NCBI GenBank assembly: GCA_014163555.1
Contig: JACJGO010000002.1
Location: 62,001-126,000, forward strand
Reading direction: 5' to 3'
Length of the DNA stretch: 64,000 nucleotides
Source: Flavisolibacter longurius
GTDB lineage: Bacteria > Bacteroidota > Bacteroidia > Chitinophagales > Chitinophagaceae
Part shown: positions 32,308 to 40,360 of the stretch, piece by piece
How the letters are laid out: every line of letters begins with the position of its first letter
Position numbering within the stretch: the first letter of the stretch is position 1
Notes under the pieces: generated by a model
Database searches by the model: none
The model's input: the letters and a program-made list of their open reading frames with translations, nothing else
What the model was told of the DNA's origin: nothing
Translations under genes and position numbers: made by a program

Positions 32308-33495
32308 TTACTTGTTCTTCAAAATATTTTTCACCTTGAATTTTATTTCCAGCAGTTCTTCCCCGCGAACAATAACCAGGTTTGCCGTGCTGGCGTTTTG
32401 CAGAATGTTTTTATAGGCGCTGATGTTGTTGGAAAAATTCTTGTTGATGGTCAGCACCACATCTCCTTCTTTCAGGCCTGCGTGCTCGGCCGGCGACCCA
32501 GTGGCCACATCACCAATGATAACATGGCCATCCACCAGGTAAAGTTCAATACCGGTATAGGCATAATCAAAGGCATCGTAATAATGCGAGTTGGGCAGAA
32601 GATGGATTTCTTTCTGCCCGTAATTAATGATTACATTAAACCTGCGCAGCAGGTCATTGCCAATCAACCCGCCCAGGTGCGGGTACGAAGTCACGTTATA
32701 ATCATCATCAAACACGTTGATGGGCACATTGCGGAATTTATACGGCCCCAGTTTAAATTCTTTCATTACCGTCAGGTGCATGTCCACTTTTCCACCCAAT
32801 CCTTCCGCCTCTTTTACATACAGCTTGCGGTTTTTGCGTAGCAGGCTGCTGTCTTCAATAAAATCGCGGCTGAACAAAACATTTAGCCCCGCCCCGAGGT
32901 CAATCAAAAACCGTGTTTCAATCAGGTTCTCGTCTTTTGCCCTGGCCGAATGCACCGGAAGCGACGCAATAGCAGGCCGCAACAGGTGGCCACCACGAGG
33001 GTATTTGATAGGCCCCTTGGTCCAGAACTCCACCTGTGTACTGTCGTAATTGACCTTTACAATGTAGCGACTGAACACCGAGTACCCGATAATGCCGTCG
33101 ATGCGTTCGCCATAAACAGCGGTAAGAATATCGTAGTTGCTGACGTGAAAATTCAGGCTGTCGATGGTTAGCCCGGGCAGGTGAAGTTTTCGGTTGTTCA
33201 GAAAGCTGACCTTGCGAACACCGGCAATGCCGCGAATCAACCGGTCAGTGGCCTCCGGCTTTACCCCGAAATAAACAGCGGTGGTAGAGTCCAGCGAAAT
33301 ACCGCCGCTGCCGGTGTCCAGCACAAAATTGAGCGTGTCTTTAAATGTATCAAACTGGCCCTGCAAGAGGATAACCCCGCCGGTGAGCTGGATAAACCTG
33401 AATTTGGTGAGCATTCGGGAGGGTGTTACAAATTCTTCCTGTGCAGACGCAGCCTGCAGGAAAAAGCAAAAAAGTATCGTGGAAAACACCCGCAT
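32308..33495 (-). CDS. Retropepsin-like aspartyl protease with C-terminal PDZ domain, exported
   Basis: A 395-residue protein with a signal peptide (VFSTILFCFFLQAASAQ). Two aspartyl-protease half-domains follow. The first has the catalytic FVLDTGSGGISL (Asp60). The second has FLIDLGAGLNVLFS (Asp199), where the usual Thr/Ser after the Asp is Leu; flap-like GIIGYSVFSRYIVKVNYD and GLIGNDLLRRFNVIINY follow each. A PDZ domain ends the protein (about 318-390: GSPAEHAGLKEGDVVLTINKN). It probably acts in the periplasm or at the outer membrane. It is upstream of the M16 operon on the same strand with a 185-base gap, so co-transcription is uncertain. Confidence 0.85.
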   Translation of the reverse strand: MRVFSTILFCFFLQAASAQEEFVTPSRMLTKFRFIQLTGGVILLQGQFDTFKDTLNFVLDTGSGGISLDSTTAVYFGVKPEATDRLIRGIAGVRKVSFLNNRKLHLPGLTIDSLNFHVSNYDILTAVYGERIDGIIGYSVFSRYIVKVNYDSTQVEFWTKGPIKYPRGGHLLRPAIASLPVHSARAKDENLIETRFLIDLGAGLNVLFSRDFIEDSSLLRKNRKLYVKEAEGLGGKVDMHLTVMKEFKLGPYKFRNVPINVFDDDYNVTSYPHLGGLIGNDLLRRFNVIINYGQKEIHLLPNSHYYDAFDYAYTGIELYLVDGHVIIGDVATGSPAEHAGLKEGDVVLTINKNFSNNISAYKNILQNASTANLVIVRGEELLEIKFKVKNILKNK

Positions 33496-33628
33496 TATAT
33501 ATAGCAGCTATTCGTTAGACAACCGTTTGGCAAAGGGGGTTGCCTTTGTTTTAAAAATAGGAAGAGCCGGCCACATCAAAAAACCGTTTATCCAGTCTGC
33601 CCCAATCCCGCTGTACCTTTACCCCGTT

Positions 33629-34753
33629 ATGAACCTCTCTCCTCTCTATGACAAAGCGCTTCGCTCAGAATTTTTAAGCATCGAAGAAGGCATGCATCTT
33701 TTTGAAGCGGCGCCCCTCTCCGAGCTGATGCTGGTAGCCGATACCCTGCGCAAAGAAAAAGTGCCGCACGGAAAAGTAACCTGGCAGATCGACCGGAACG
33801 TCAACACCACCAACGTGTGCATTGCCAATTGCAAGTTTTGCAATTTCTACCGCATACCCGGCCACCCCGAAGCCTATATCACCGATATGCCTTCGTACCG
33901 GAAAAAAATTGAAGAAACGGTCCGCTACGGCGGCGACCAGTTGCTGCTGCAGGGCGGTCACCACCCGGAGCTGGGGCTGGATTTTTACACCGCTACCTTC
34001 CGGCAGATAAAGCAGGAATACCCTGCTATCAAGCTGCATGCGCTGGGGCCACCCGAGGTGGCGCACATCTGTAAGCTGGAAAAGGCGAGTCATCACGACG
34101 TGCTGAAAGCGCTGAAAGAAGCCGGCTTGGATTCATTGCCTGGTGCCGGCGCCGAAATTCTTGTTGACCGTGTTCGCCGCCTTATTTCCAAGGGAAAATG
34201 TGGTGCCGATGAATGGCTGGCCATTATGCACGAAGCGCACAAGCTGGATATCACCACGTCCGCTACAATGATGTTTGGCCATGTGGAAACAGTACGGGAA
34301 CGGTTTGAACACCTGGCGAGGATCCGCGACGTGCAGGCCAAAAAGCCCGAAAGCGCCAAAGGCTTCCTGGCTTTTATTCCCTGGACCTTCCAGGACGTTG
34401 ATACCCTGCTTACCCGTATCCGCGGCGTGCATAACCTTACCACGCCGGAAGAATACATCCGTATGATCGCTATCAGCCGCATTATGCTGCCAAACGTCAA
34501 GAACATTCAGGCTTCATGGCTTACTGTGGGCAAACAAACCGCCCAACTTTGCCTGCATGCCGGCGCCAATGATTTTGGCTCGATCATGATAGAAGAAAAC
34601 GTGGTAAGCGCCGCCGGCGCACCGCACCGCTTTACCTCCCGCACCATTCAGGAGGCCATTCGCGAAGCGGGATTTGAGCCGCAGTTGCGCAACCAGCAAT
34701 ACGAATGGCGGGAACTGCCACAGGCCATAGAAGAGCAGGTTGTGAATTATTAG
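33629..34753 (+). CDS. mqnC: Cyclic dehypoxanthinyl futalosine synthase (radical SAM)
   Basis: A 374-residue radical-SAM enzyme of the futalosine route to menaquinone; it cyclises dehypoxanthine futalosine. The [4Fe-4S] motif is NVCIANCKFCNFYR with Cys64, Cys68 and Cys71, preceded by VTWQIDRNVNTTN. MqnC/MqnE-type segments follow: LLLQGGHHPELGLDFY, LHALGPPEVAHI, LPGAGAEILVDRVRRLISKGKC and SWLTVGKQTAQLCLHAGANDFGSIMIEENVVSAAGA. The pattern GKCGADEWL and the C-terminus favour MqnC over MqnE. The ATG at 33629 is chosen from a longer open frame because it gives the family N-terminus. No other menaquinone gene is nearby. Confidence 0.92.
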   Translation: MNLSPLYDKALRSEFLSIEEGMHLFEAAPLSELMLVADTLRKEKVPHGKVTWQIDRNVNTTNVCIANCKFCNFYRIPGHPEAYITDMPSYRKKIEETVRYGGDQLLLQGGHHPELGLDFYTATFRQIKQEYPAIKLHALGPPEVAHICKLEKASHHDVLKALKEAGLDSLPGAGAEILVDRVRRLISKGKCGADEWLAIMHEAHKLDITTSATMMFGHVETVRERFEHLARIRDVQAKKPESAKGFLAFIPWTFQDVDTLLTRIRGVHNLTTPEEYIRMIAISRIMLPNVKNIQASWLTVGKQTAQLCLHAGANDFGSIMIEENVVSAAGAPHRFTSRTIQEAIREAGFEPQLRNQQYEWRELPQAIEEQVVNY

Positions 34754-34864
34754 TGGTGAGTAGTCAGTAGTGAGCAGGAAGCATCTTTTCATTATGCATC
34801 TCCCGTCACGCAGGAGCGGGAAAACGGTTAGGCGATACTGTTGCTTTTTCCTGATTAAAATATA

Positions 34865-34912
34865 AAACGCCTTGCCGGGAAGATGTCTTCCTCGCAAGGT
34901 GTTTTTATTACA
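34865..34912 (+). terminator. Probable terminator downstream of mqnC
   Basis: ACGCCTTGC pairs with GCAAGGTGT (one wobble) around an inner hairpin GGAAGA-TG-TCTTCC, followed by TTTTTATT. Confidence 0.65.
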
Positions 34913-34944
34913 GGGTCAAACTACAGATTCCTTTTGCAAACCAA

Positions 34945-35062
34945 TTGCCCCGGCATTTATGCCGGGTTAAAAAGCAGTAAGCTTTTTCCTTGTATCGGCT
35001 AAAGCCGATGTGGGAAATCATGTATTAAACCATCATTCCCCGGGCTAAAGCCGAGGGGCAAT
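34945..35062. repeat. REP/MITE-like element B
   Basis: Left end AATTGCCCCGGCATTTATGC (34943-34962) folding on itself, an internal hairpin ATCGGCT-AA-AGCCGAT (34994-35009) and right end CCCCGGGCTAAAGCCGAGGG (35038-35057) followed by GCAATTTT. The outer AATTGCCCC...GGGGCAATT ends are inverted. Organisation matches element A (2815-2951), and the left end is shared with element C (37359-37387). Confidence 0.75.
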
Positions 35063-35295
35063 TTTACCAGGCGTTTGCGGAGAAAGTGAAAGGAAGTAAA
35101 GAACAAAGTTTATCGTAGAACAAACGGAACAACCATAGCAAACGCTTTTCCTGATTGATAATATCCACCCTGCCCCCTGGACAAAGTGCGAAAATTTTAA
35201 ATGACCATATTAGCGCTTCTTTTTATCCGATTGCAAACATTGCCGTATTTTTAAGGGTAAGCCTCGCTGCTGATTGAAAAAATGGCGATACCGGC

Positions 35296-36948
35296 ATGAA
35301 GTCTTCCCTTGTTTTGCTTTTTTTACTCCTGACTGTGATCGCACAGGCGCAACCCGTATGCCCACCCAACATTGGTTTTGAAAACGGCACCTTCGGCAAC
35401 TGGCAACGGATGACCGGCACGGTAGCGTCTGACGGCACACCCAATTTGCTTCTGGCAGATGGCGAGCACTATATCTATCGCGAAAACGGCCGGCAGCCGG
35501 AACTTGATCCCTATGGAAAGTTCCCGGTAACAGCACCCAACGGCAGCCAGTATTCCGTACGACTTGGAATTGATAAACCGGGGAGAAAAGCAGAACAACT
35601 GGCCTATGTATTTTCAGTCCCAGCCAGCGCCGACGCCTTCAGCATTATTTTCAATTACGCCATCGTATTGCAAAACCCCAGTCACCAGGCGCATGAGCAG
35701 CCACGCTTCACCGTAAAGGTTTTTAATGAAACACGGGCAGAGTATATCGAGTGCAGCTCGTTTGATTTTGTGGCGGGATACAACCAGCCCGGCTTCCTGG
35801 TATCTGACATGGCTGACAGTGTTCTGTATAAACCTTGGTCGTCTGTCTCCATTAACCTAAGTACGTTTAAGGGCGAACGGGTGCGGCTGGAGTTTACCGT
35901 GAATGACTGTACACGGGGCGCCCATTTCGGATATGCCTATTTTGACGTGGTGGAAAAATGCACCAACACCATCAAGGGAAATATTTTCTGCCCGCCGGGC
36001 AGTGAACTAACCCTAAGTGCCCCCACAGGTTTTGCCGACTACCAGTGGTACACCGGGGATTTCAGCCAGAAGTTGGGAACCGGCAGCAATTACACCATTC
36101 AACAGCCCAAGGTGGGCGACAGTTTTGCCGTGGAGCTCTTACCCTTTGCTTACCTGGGTTGTCGTGATACATTTTACACCAAAATTTCTTCGAGTTCGGA
36201 GCCAATGGATCTTGTTTTACCCGACAGTCTGGTCGGTTGCGCCTCCGGGCTGGATCTTACCGCCCCCAGTATTACCCGGGGAAGTTCGCCTTTCCTGGAA
36301 CTGGAATATTTCAGCGATGCATCCGCTTCGCTTTTAGTTCCTTATCCAAAACAAATCACCCAATCGGGAGATTATTACATCCGGGGCACCAACCGATCCG
36401 GATGTCTGCAAACCAAAAAAATATCCGTTTCCATATTGCCGCCCTCCTTGTTTGGCGTTTCGGAGCCGCCTGTTGTGGCTTTTCCCGACGGGGTGAACCT
36501 GACCCTTCTACCCGACAACCGGCAACTTGACTACTCGTACTGGGCCAACAGCGACCTGACGGTTCCTATTCCAAACCCGGCCTTTATCTCGCAAAGCGGT
36601 GTCTATTACATCAAGGGAACCGATGTTTCGGATTGTTTTTCCGTGCAGGAGGTTACGGTGAAGGTGCAACCCAAGTTTTTTGTACCTACGGCCTTTACCC
36701 CCAACAGGGATGGCCGCAACGACCGCTTTTTGTACCAGGTGCAGGGTGGACTGAAAACCATCCGCTATTTCAAAGTCTTCAATCGCTGGGGGGTAGAAGT
36801 GTTCAGCAGCACCCGGGTGGGCGAAGGCTGGGATGGCACCTACAATGGCAAAGACGCCGAAACCGGGGCGTATGTGTGGTTGTTAAAAGGTGAAACCTGG
36901 TTGAATAATTCTGTTGAAGCCAAAGGAACTGTGGTTCTCATCCGGTAA
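35296..36948 (+). CDS. T9SS-exported protein with gliding-motility-associated C-terminal domain
   Basis: A 550-residue secreted protein. A signal peptide (SSLVLLFLLLTVIAQAQ) is followed by PVCPPNIGFENGTFGNW, the common opening of Bacteroidota cell-surface proteins, and Ig-like/beta-sandwich regions. The last ~85 residues are the CHU_C/type-B T9SS sorting domain: FFVPTAFTPNRDGRNDRFLY, IRYFKVFNRWGVEVFSS, GWDGTYNGKDAETGAYVWLLKG. Such domains direct export through the type IX secretion system and attachment to the surface. The function of the body is not clear; two modules of similar length (ending DYYIRGTNRSGC and VYYIKGTDVSDC) look like internal repeats. Confidence 0.88.
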   Translation: MKSSLVLLFLLLTVIAQAQPVCPPNIGFENGTFGNWQRMTGTVASDGTPNLLLADGEHYIYRENGRQPELDPYGKFPVTAPNGSQYSVRLGIDKPGRKAEQLAYVFSVPASADAFSIIFNYAIVLQNPSHQAHEQPRFTVKVFNETRAEYIECSSFDFVAGYNQPGFLVSDMADSVLYKPWSSVSINLSTFKGERVRLEFTVNDCTRGAHFGYAYFDVVEKCTNTIKGNIFCPPGSELTLSAPTGFADYQWYTGDFSQKLGTGSNYTIQQPKVGDSFAVELLPFAYLGCRDTFYTKISSSSEPMDLVLPDSLVGCASGLDLTAPSITRGSSPFLELEYFSDASASLLVPYPKQITQSGDYYIRGTNRSGCLQTKKISVSILPPSLFGVSEPPVVAFPDGVNLTLLPDNRQLDYSYWANSDLTVPIPNPAFISQSGVYYIKGTDVSDCFSVQEVTVKVQPKFFVPTAFTPNRDGRNDRFLYQVQGGLKTIRYFKVFNRWGVEVFSSTRVGEGWDGTYNGKDAETGAYVWLLKGETWLNNSVEAKGTVVLIR

Positions 36949-36995
36949 TTTGCGCCCCAATCGCAATATCACACGGTGATGAAAAACAGGTTAAC

Positions 36996-37310
36996 ATGAA
37001 AACAAAAAACACAACACTGAATTTTTTCAGACGCGTTGCCCTTGCTGAAGGCATTTCCTTTCTGGTTCTTCTCCTGATTGCCATGCCGCTGAAATACTTG
37101 GCGGGTCTGCCACAACTGGTAACGGTAGTGGGCTGGGCACATGGGGTTTTGTTTGTGGCTTTTCTTGCCCTGGCTGTAGAAGTAAAGGGTATTCTCAATA
37201 AAAGCTTTCCGTGGCTGGTGAAAGCCTTTGCCGCTTCAGTGGTTCCAGCCGGAACGTTCGTGCTGGAGCGTAACATGCAAAAAGCCGGTGATTTTGACCG
37301 GGCAGGGTGA
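36996..37310 (+). CDS. DUF3817 integral membrane protein
   Basis: A 104-residue inner-membrane protein with three hydrophobic segments. It carries the DUF3817 pattern FFRRVALAEGISFLVLLLIAMPLKYLAGLPQLVTVVGWAHGVLFVAFLALAV, and a final helix WLVKAFAASVVPAGTFVLERNM. The family is widespread and often described as YdzA-like, with no established activity. It starts 47 bases after the T9SS cargo gene on the same strand; the pairing is probably incidental. The ATG at 36996 yields the normal N-terminus. Confidence 0.88.
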   Translation: MKTKNTTLNFFRRVALAEGISFLVLLLIAMPLKYLAGLPQLVTVVGWAHGVLFVAFLALAVEVKGILNKSFPWLVKAFAASVVPAGTFVLERNMQKAGDFDRAG

Positions 37311-37358
37311 GAGCAATAGACAATTGGCAAATTCCGGTTTAAGGCCAGCGTTTCTTTT

Positions 37359-37387
37359 CAATTGCCCGGCATTTATGCCGGGGTTAT
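37359..37387. repeat. REP-like element C (left end only)
   Basis: CAATTGCCCGGCATTTATGC followed by CGGGGTTATAA is nearly identical to the left end of element B at 34942-34970. A GGTTTAAGCC...GGCC-type segment follows at about 37414-37445, but no clear right end was found; it may be a decayed copy. Confidence 0.6.
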
Positions 37388-37565
37388 AAATGATAAGAGG
37401 TTATTAGTACAATGGTTTAAGCCAAAATCTCTTTGGCCAAAGCCTTTGTTGTAAAAACTATTCTTCAACCTTTCCTTCCCAACTCCCAAACAACTGCAAA
37501 CGGTAGACGGTAAACTTCTTTTCAACTTATGGCGCAGCACTTGTTCTAAAGTAGAAAACAGTATT

Positions 37566-37766
37566 ATGGCCAGAAAAGAAAATAAAGGTGGAGCGCTAAC
37601 CAATGAGCAGGTGGAGCAGGACCTGAAAGCAAAAGGAAGAAATCCTGAAGGTAATCAGGCGTATACCGGTGCACAGGATACCGGGGAAAAAACCGTTCGT
37701 CATTTGGGCACTGATGTGCAGGGGGCCGACGGAAGACCACTGGACGAGGAAAATGAGAAACAATAA
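37566..37766 (+). CDS. Small hydrophilic hypothetical protein
   Basis: A 66-residue, highly charged, low-hydrophobicity protein (MARKENKGGALTNEQ..., GNQAYTGAQDTGEKTVRHLGTDVQG, ending DEENEKQ). The composition (Gly, Glu, Lys, Gln, Asp) is that of a disordered or stress-associated small protein. I know of no named family. It is a likely gene because the frame is clean, begins with ATG after an A-rich stretch and stands alone between repeat element C and the next small gene. Confidence 0.6.
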   Translation: MARKENKGGALTNEQVEQDLKAKGRNPEGNQAYTGAQDTGEKTVRHLGTDVQGADGRPLDEENEKQ

Positions 37767-37841
37767 TTGCTGCTCAATTTCCACATTTACAAGGACTTAA
37801 TAGGCACCATCTTTGGATAGATATAACAAAACTGAACAACA

Positions 37842-38117
37842 ATGGAAATAACAGCAGCGGTGTTGTACGGTGGATCCCTGGCACATTACGATGTGCGGGT
37901 AGAAAGTGGGAGAGAGTGTTTTGCTCGACTTTCCAGCTTTAATGGTAACCCAGCCCAACAACCACCACACACCATAAAATTAAGAAAAGAAGGAAGGCAT
38001 TGGGTCAGCGATGGCGTTGACAACAGCTTATCCGACGACTTGGGTTACGCAGTAGAATTAAAAGCAAAACCAATTTTGGAAGGCCGGCGCCGCGATGGCG
38101 GACACCCGGCGGCATAA
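37842..38117 (+). CDS. Small hypothetical protein
   Basis: A 91-residue protein (MEITAAVLYGGSLAHYDVRVES...). It contains HTIKLRKEGRHWVSDGVDNSLSDDLGYAVELK, a beta-rich segment that looks like a small conserved domain seen in Bacteroidota; the name and function are unknown to me. The last ~14 residues (EGRRRDGGHPAA) are GC-rich and may not be conserved. No signal peptide or membrane helix. A terminator follows at 38147-38178. Confidence 0.55.
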   Translation: MEITAAVLYGGSLAHYDVRVESGRECFARLSSFNGNPAQQPPHTIKLRKEGRHWVSDGVDNSLSDDLGYAVELKAKPILEGRRRDGGHPAA

Positions 38118-38146
38118 GAACGCAAGATTCAACTGCAAAAATTATA

Positions 38147-38183
38147 AAGGGGTGGCTTTCCATAAAGCCTCCCTTTTTATTTT
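38147..38183 (+). terminator. Intrinsic terminator
   Basis: AGGGGTGGCTTT-CCAT-AAAGCCTCCCT with a bulged T on each side, followed by TTTTATTTTTG. The tail also contains TATTTTTG (38178-38185), a TAnnTTTG match upstream of pncA, though no TTG lies at the expected distance. Confidence 0.7.
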
Positions 38184-38209
38184 TGAGAGTCTTCCCCAGT
38201 TTTACAACC

Positions 38210-38830
38210 ATGAATGCCCTGCTCCTGATCGATATTCAGAATGATTTTCTTCCCGGTGGCTCACTGGCAGTTACAGACGGCGATGCCATCATCCCTGTTG
38301 TAAATGCAGTGCAGAAAAGATTTGAGCTGGTCGTAGCCACACAGGACTGGCATCCTGTTCAGCACAAAAGTTTTGCATCGAACCACAAGGGCAAAAAAGT
38401 TTTTGAACAGATAGACCTGGACGGCCTCCCGCAGGTGTTATGGCCCGACCACTGTGTGCAGGGTTCTCCCGGCGCCGACCTTTCTGCCGCCGTCGACTGG
38501 AAGAAAACAGAGGCTATTTTTCGCAAGGGTACCAACCCGGAAATTGACAGCTACAGCGGGTTTTACGACAATGGACACCGCAAGGCGACAGGGCTTTCGG
38601 CTTACCTGAAAGGCCGCGGCGTAACAACCATTTACCTGGCCGGCCTTGCCGCTGATTACTGTGTTTATTTTACCGCCAAAGATGCTTTAGCTGAAGGCTT
38701 TCAGGTTGTTGTTATAGAAGACGCCACAAGGGCTATTGATGAAGAAGGATATCAAAAGGCCCGGAAAGATATTTTAGAGCGAGGCGGCCGCCTGGTGCAA
38801 AGCCGTGAACTACCCCAATTTCTTCTCTAA
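38210..38830 (+). CDS. pncA: Nicotinamidase
   Basis: A 206-residue cysteine hydrolase that converts nicotinamide to nicotinate for NAD salvage. The catalytic triad is visible as Asp8 in LLIDIQNDF, Lys106 in FRKGTNP and Cys151 in GLAADYCVYFTAKDA. Metal ligands appear as Asp46 and His48 (TQDWHP) and His81 (WPDHCVQGSPGA). The length and the segment SYSGFYDNGHRKATGL are typical of PncA rather than of other isochorismatase-fold enzymes. The ATG at 38210 gives the family N-terminus; the longer frame from 38183 lacks homology. Monocistronic. Confidence 0.95.
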   Translation: MNALLLIDIQNDFLPGGSLAVTDGDAIIPVVNAVQKRFELVVATQDWHPVQHKSFASNHKGKKVFEQIDLDGLPQVLWPDHCVQGSPGADLSAAVDWKKTEAIFRKGTNPEIDSYSGFYDNGHRKATGLSAYLKGRGVTTIYLAGLAADYCVYFTAKDALAEGFQVVVIEDATRAIDEEGYQKARKDILERGGRLVQSRELPQFLL

Positions 38831-38905
38831 AATTCAAGCTCACTTTTCGCTATTCCGGTTATCTTTAAGCAGAAAGGAAACCCAATCTTTCCTTCCCTTC
38901 TTGCT

Positions 38906-40243
38906 ATGTCTACACGCCGTCGTTTTTTACACCAATCCACCCGGCTCGTGGGTGGAGCCGCCCTTCTTTCCGCCGTTAATACACCGGCATTTGCTATTTT
39001 GAAGAACCGCTTCTCGCCTGCCGATCAAATCAACATCGGTGCTATCGGTATCAAAGGCATGGGCTGGGCCAATGTATCCGCTGCCCTCAAGCAACCCGGT
39101 GTCAACCTTGTAGCCCTCTGTGATGTGGATCAGAATGTACTGAATGAGCGGATGGCGGAACTGCCCAAGCTGAACGTAAATGCGGGCAGCATAAAAACGT
39201 ACACAGATTACCGTAAGCTGCTCGATCAGAAGGATATTGACGCTGTTATCATCGGCACGCCGGATCACTGGCATGCCCTGATGATGATTCATGCCTGCGA
39301 AGCCGGAAAAGATGTGTACGTGGAAAAACCGGTAGGCAATTCCATTGCCGAATCCCGGGCCATGGTAGCCGCGCAACAGCGGTACAATCGCATGGTGCAG
39401 GTAGGACAATGGCAGCGCAGCCAGCAACATTTTCGCGATGCGGTGGACTTTATCGGCACCGGCCAGTTGGGCAATATCCGCACGGTAAAAGTGTGGTGCT
39501 ACCAGGGCTGGATGAAACCCGGTCCAACCGTGCCCGATACGGCCCCGCCAACCGGTGTGGATTATGCTGCCTGGATTGGTCCGGCCAAAATGCGACCATT
39601 TAATCCGAGCCGCTTCCACTTTAACTTCCGCTGGTTCTGGGATTATGCCGGTGGGCTGATGACTGACTGGGGTGTGCACCTCCTGGATTATGCCTTGCTG
39701 GGCATGAAAGCACCGGTGCCCAAAACCGTGGTTTCACTGGGTGGAAAGTTTGCCTATCCCGAGCTGCTGCAGGAAACACCGGATACCCTGACGGCCCTCT
39801 ATGAATTTGACGATTTCAACCTGGTGTGGGACCATGCGATGGGCATCGACAATGGTTCTTACGGGAGAGATCATGGCATTGCCTACATTGGCAATAACGG
39901 CACCCTGATCCTGAACCGCGGTGGCTGGGAAGTGATCGAGGAAAAGAACAGCAAAGCAAAGGTGAGCAAGCCGCTGGCCAAACCTTCTGACAATGGTCTC
40001 AACAAACACTGGGAAAACTTTATTTCGGTTGTGCGTTCCCGTAAAGCCGCAGACCTGAACTGCCCGGTAGATGCCGGCGCCCATGTGGCCACGGTAGCAC
40101 AGATGGGAAACATCAGCTATCAAAGCGGTCAACGGGTGGTGTGGGACAAAGCAAAGCAGAAGTTTACAGATGAAAAATTGAATAAGGAGTACCTGATGAA
40201 GGCGTATCACAACGGGTATAAACTGCCCATAGTAAAAGCCTGA
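38906..40243 (+). CDS. Tat-exported Gfo/Idh/MocA-family oxidoreductase
   Basis: A 445-residue NAD(P)-dependent oxidoreductase with a twin-arginine signal (STRRRFLHQSTRLVGGAALLSAVNTPAFA, residues 2-30). The Rossmann motif lies in INIGAIGIKGMGWANVSAA (42-60), the IIGTPDHWHALMMIHACEAGKDVYVEKPVGNS segment holds the EKP motif (Glu140-Pro142), and the C-terminal GFO_IDH domain has AGGLMTDWGVHLLDYALLGMKAP. Such Tat-exported members are abundant in Bacteroidota and Planctomycetota and act on sugars or glycosides in the periplasm with tightly bound cofactor. Substrate not known; no sugar-utilisation genes flank it. Confidence 0.92.
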   Translation: MSTRRRFLHQSTRLVGGAALLSAVNTPAFAILKNRFSPADQINIGAIGIKGMGWANVSAALKQPGVNLVALCDVDQNVLNERMAELPKLNVNAGSIKTYTDYRKLLDQKDIDAVIIGTPDHWHALMMIHACEAGKDVYVEKPVGNSIAESRAMVAAQQRYNRMVQVGQWQRSQQHFRDAVDFIGTGQLGNIRTVKVWCYQGWMKPGPTVPDTAPPTGVDYAAWIGPAKMRPFNPSRFHFNFRWFWDYAGGLMTDWGVHLLDYALLGMKAPVPKTVVSLGGKFAYPELLQETPDTLTALYEFDDFNLVWDHAMGIDNGSYGRDHGIAYIGNNGTLILNRGGWEVIEEKNSKAKVSKPLAKPSDNGLNKHWENFISVVRSRKAADLNCPVDAGAHVATVAQMGNISYQSGQRVVWDKAKQKFTDEKLNKEYLMKAYHNGYKLPIVKA

Positions 40244-40360
40244 TGAAGGGCCTGCACACAAATCTCTTTCGTGAATGGTTAGTGGTCAGTGGTGAGTTGA
40301 AAGGAAATGCACTTCTCCTTGCTACTCGCTACTTGCCACTTACTACTGGCTTCTCACTAC

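Larger units (their letters stand above)
34754..35295. other. Intergenic region with repeats and terminator
   Basis: About 540 bases. It starts with a GTGAGTAGTCAGTAGTGAGC-type low-complexity stretch (34755-34782), then a terminator (34865-34912) and the REP-like element B (34945-35062). The remainder up to 35295 is AT-rich and holds no convincing gene; it likely contains the promoter of the T9SS cargo gene. Confidence 0.5.
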
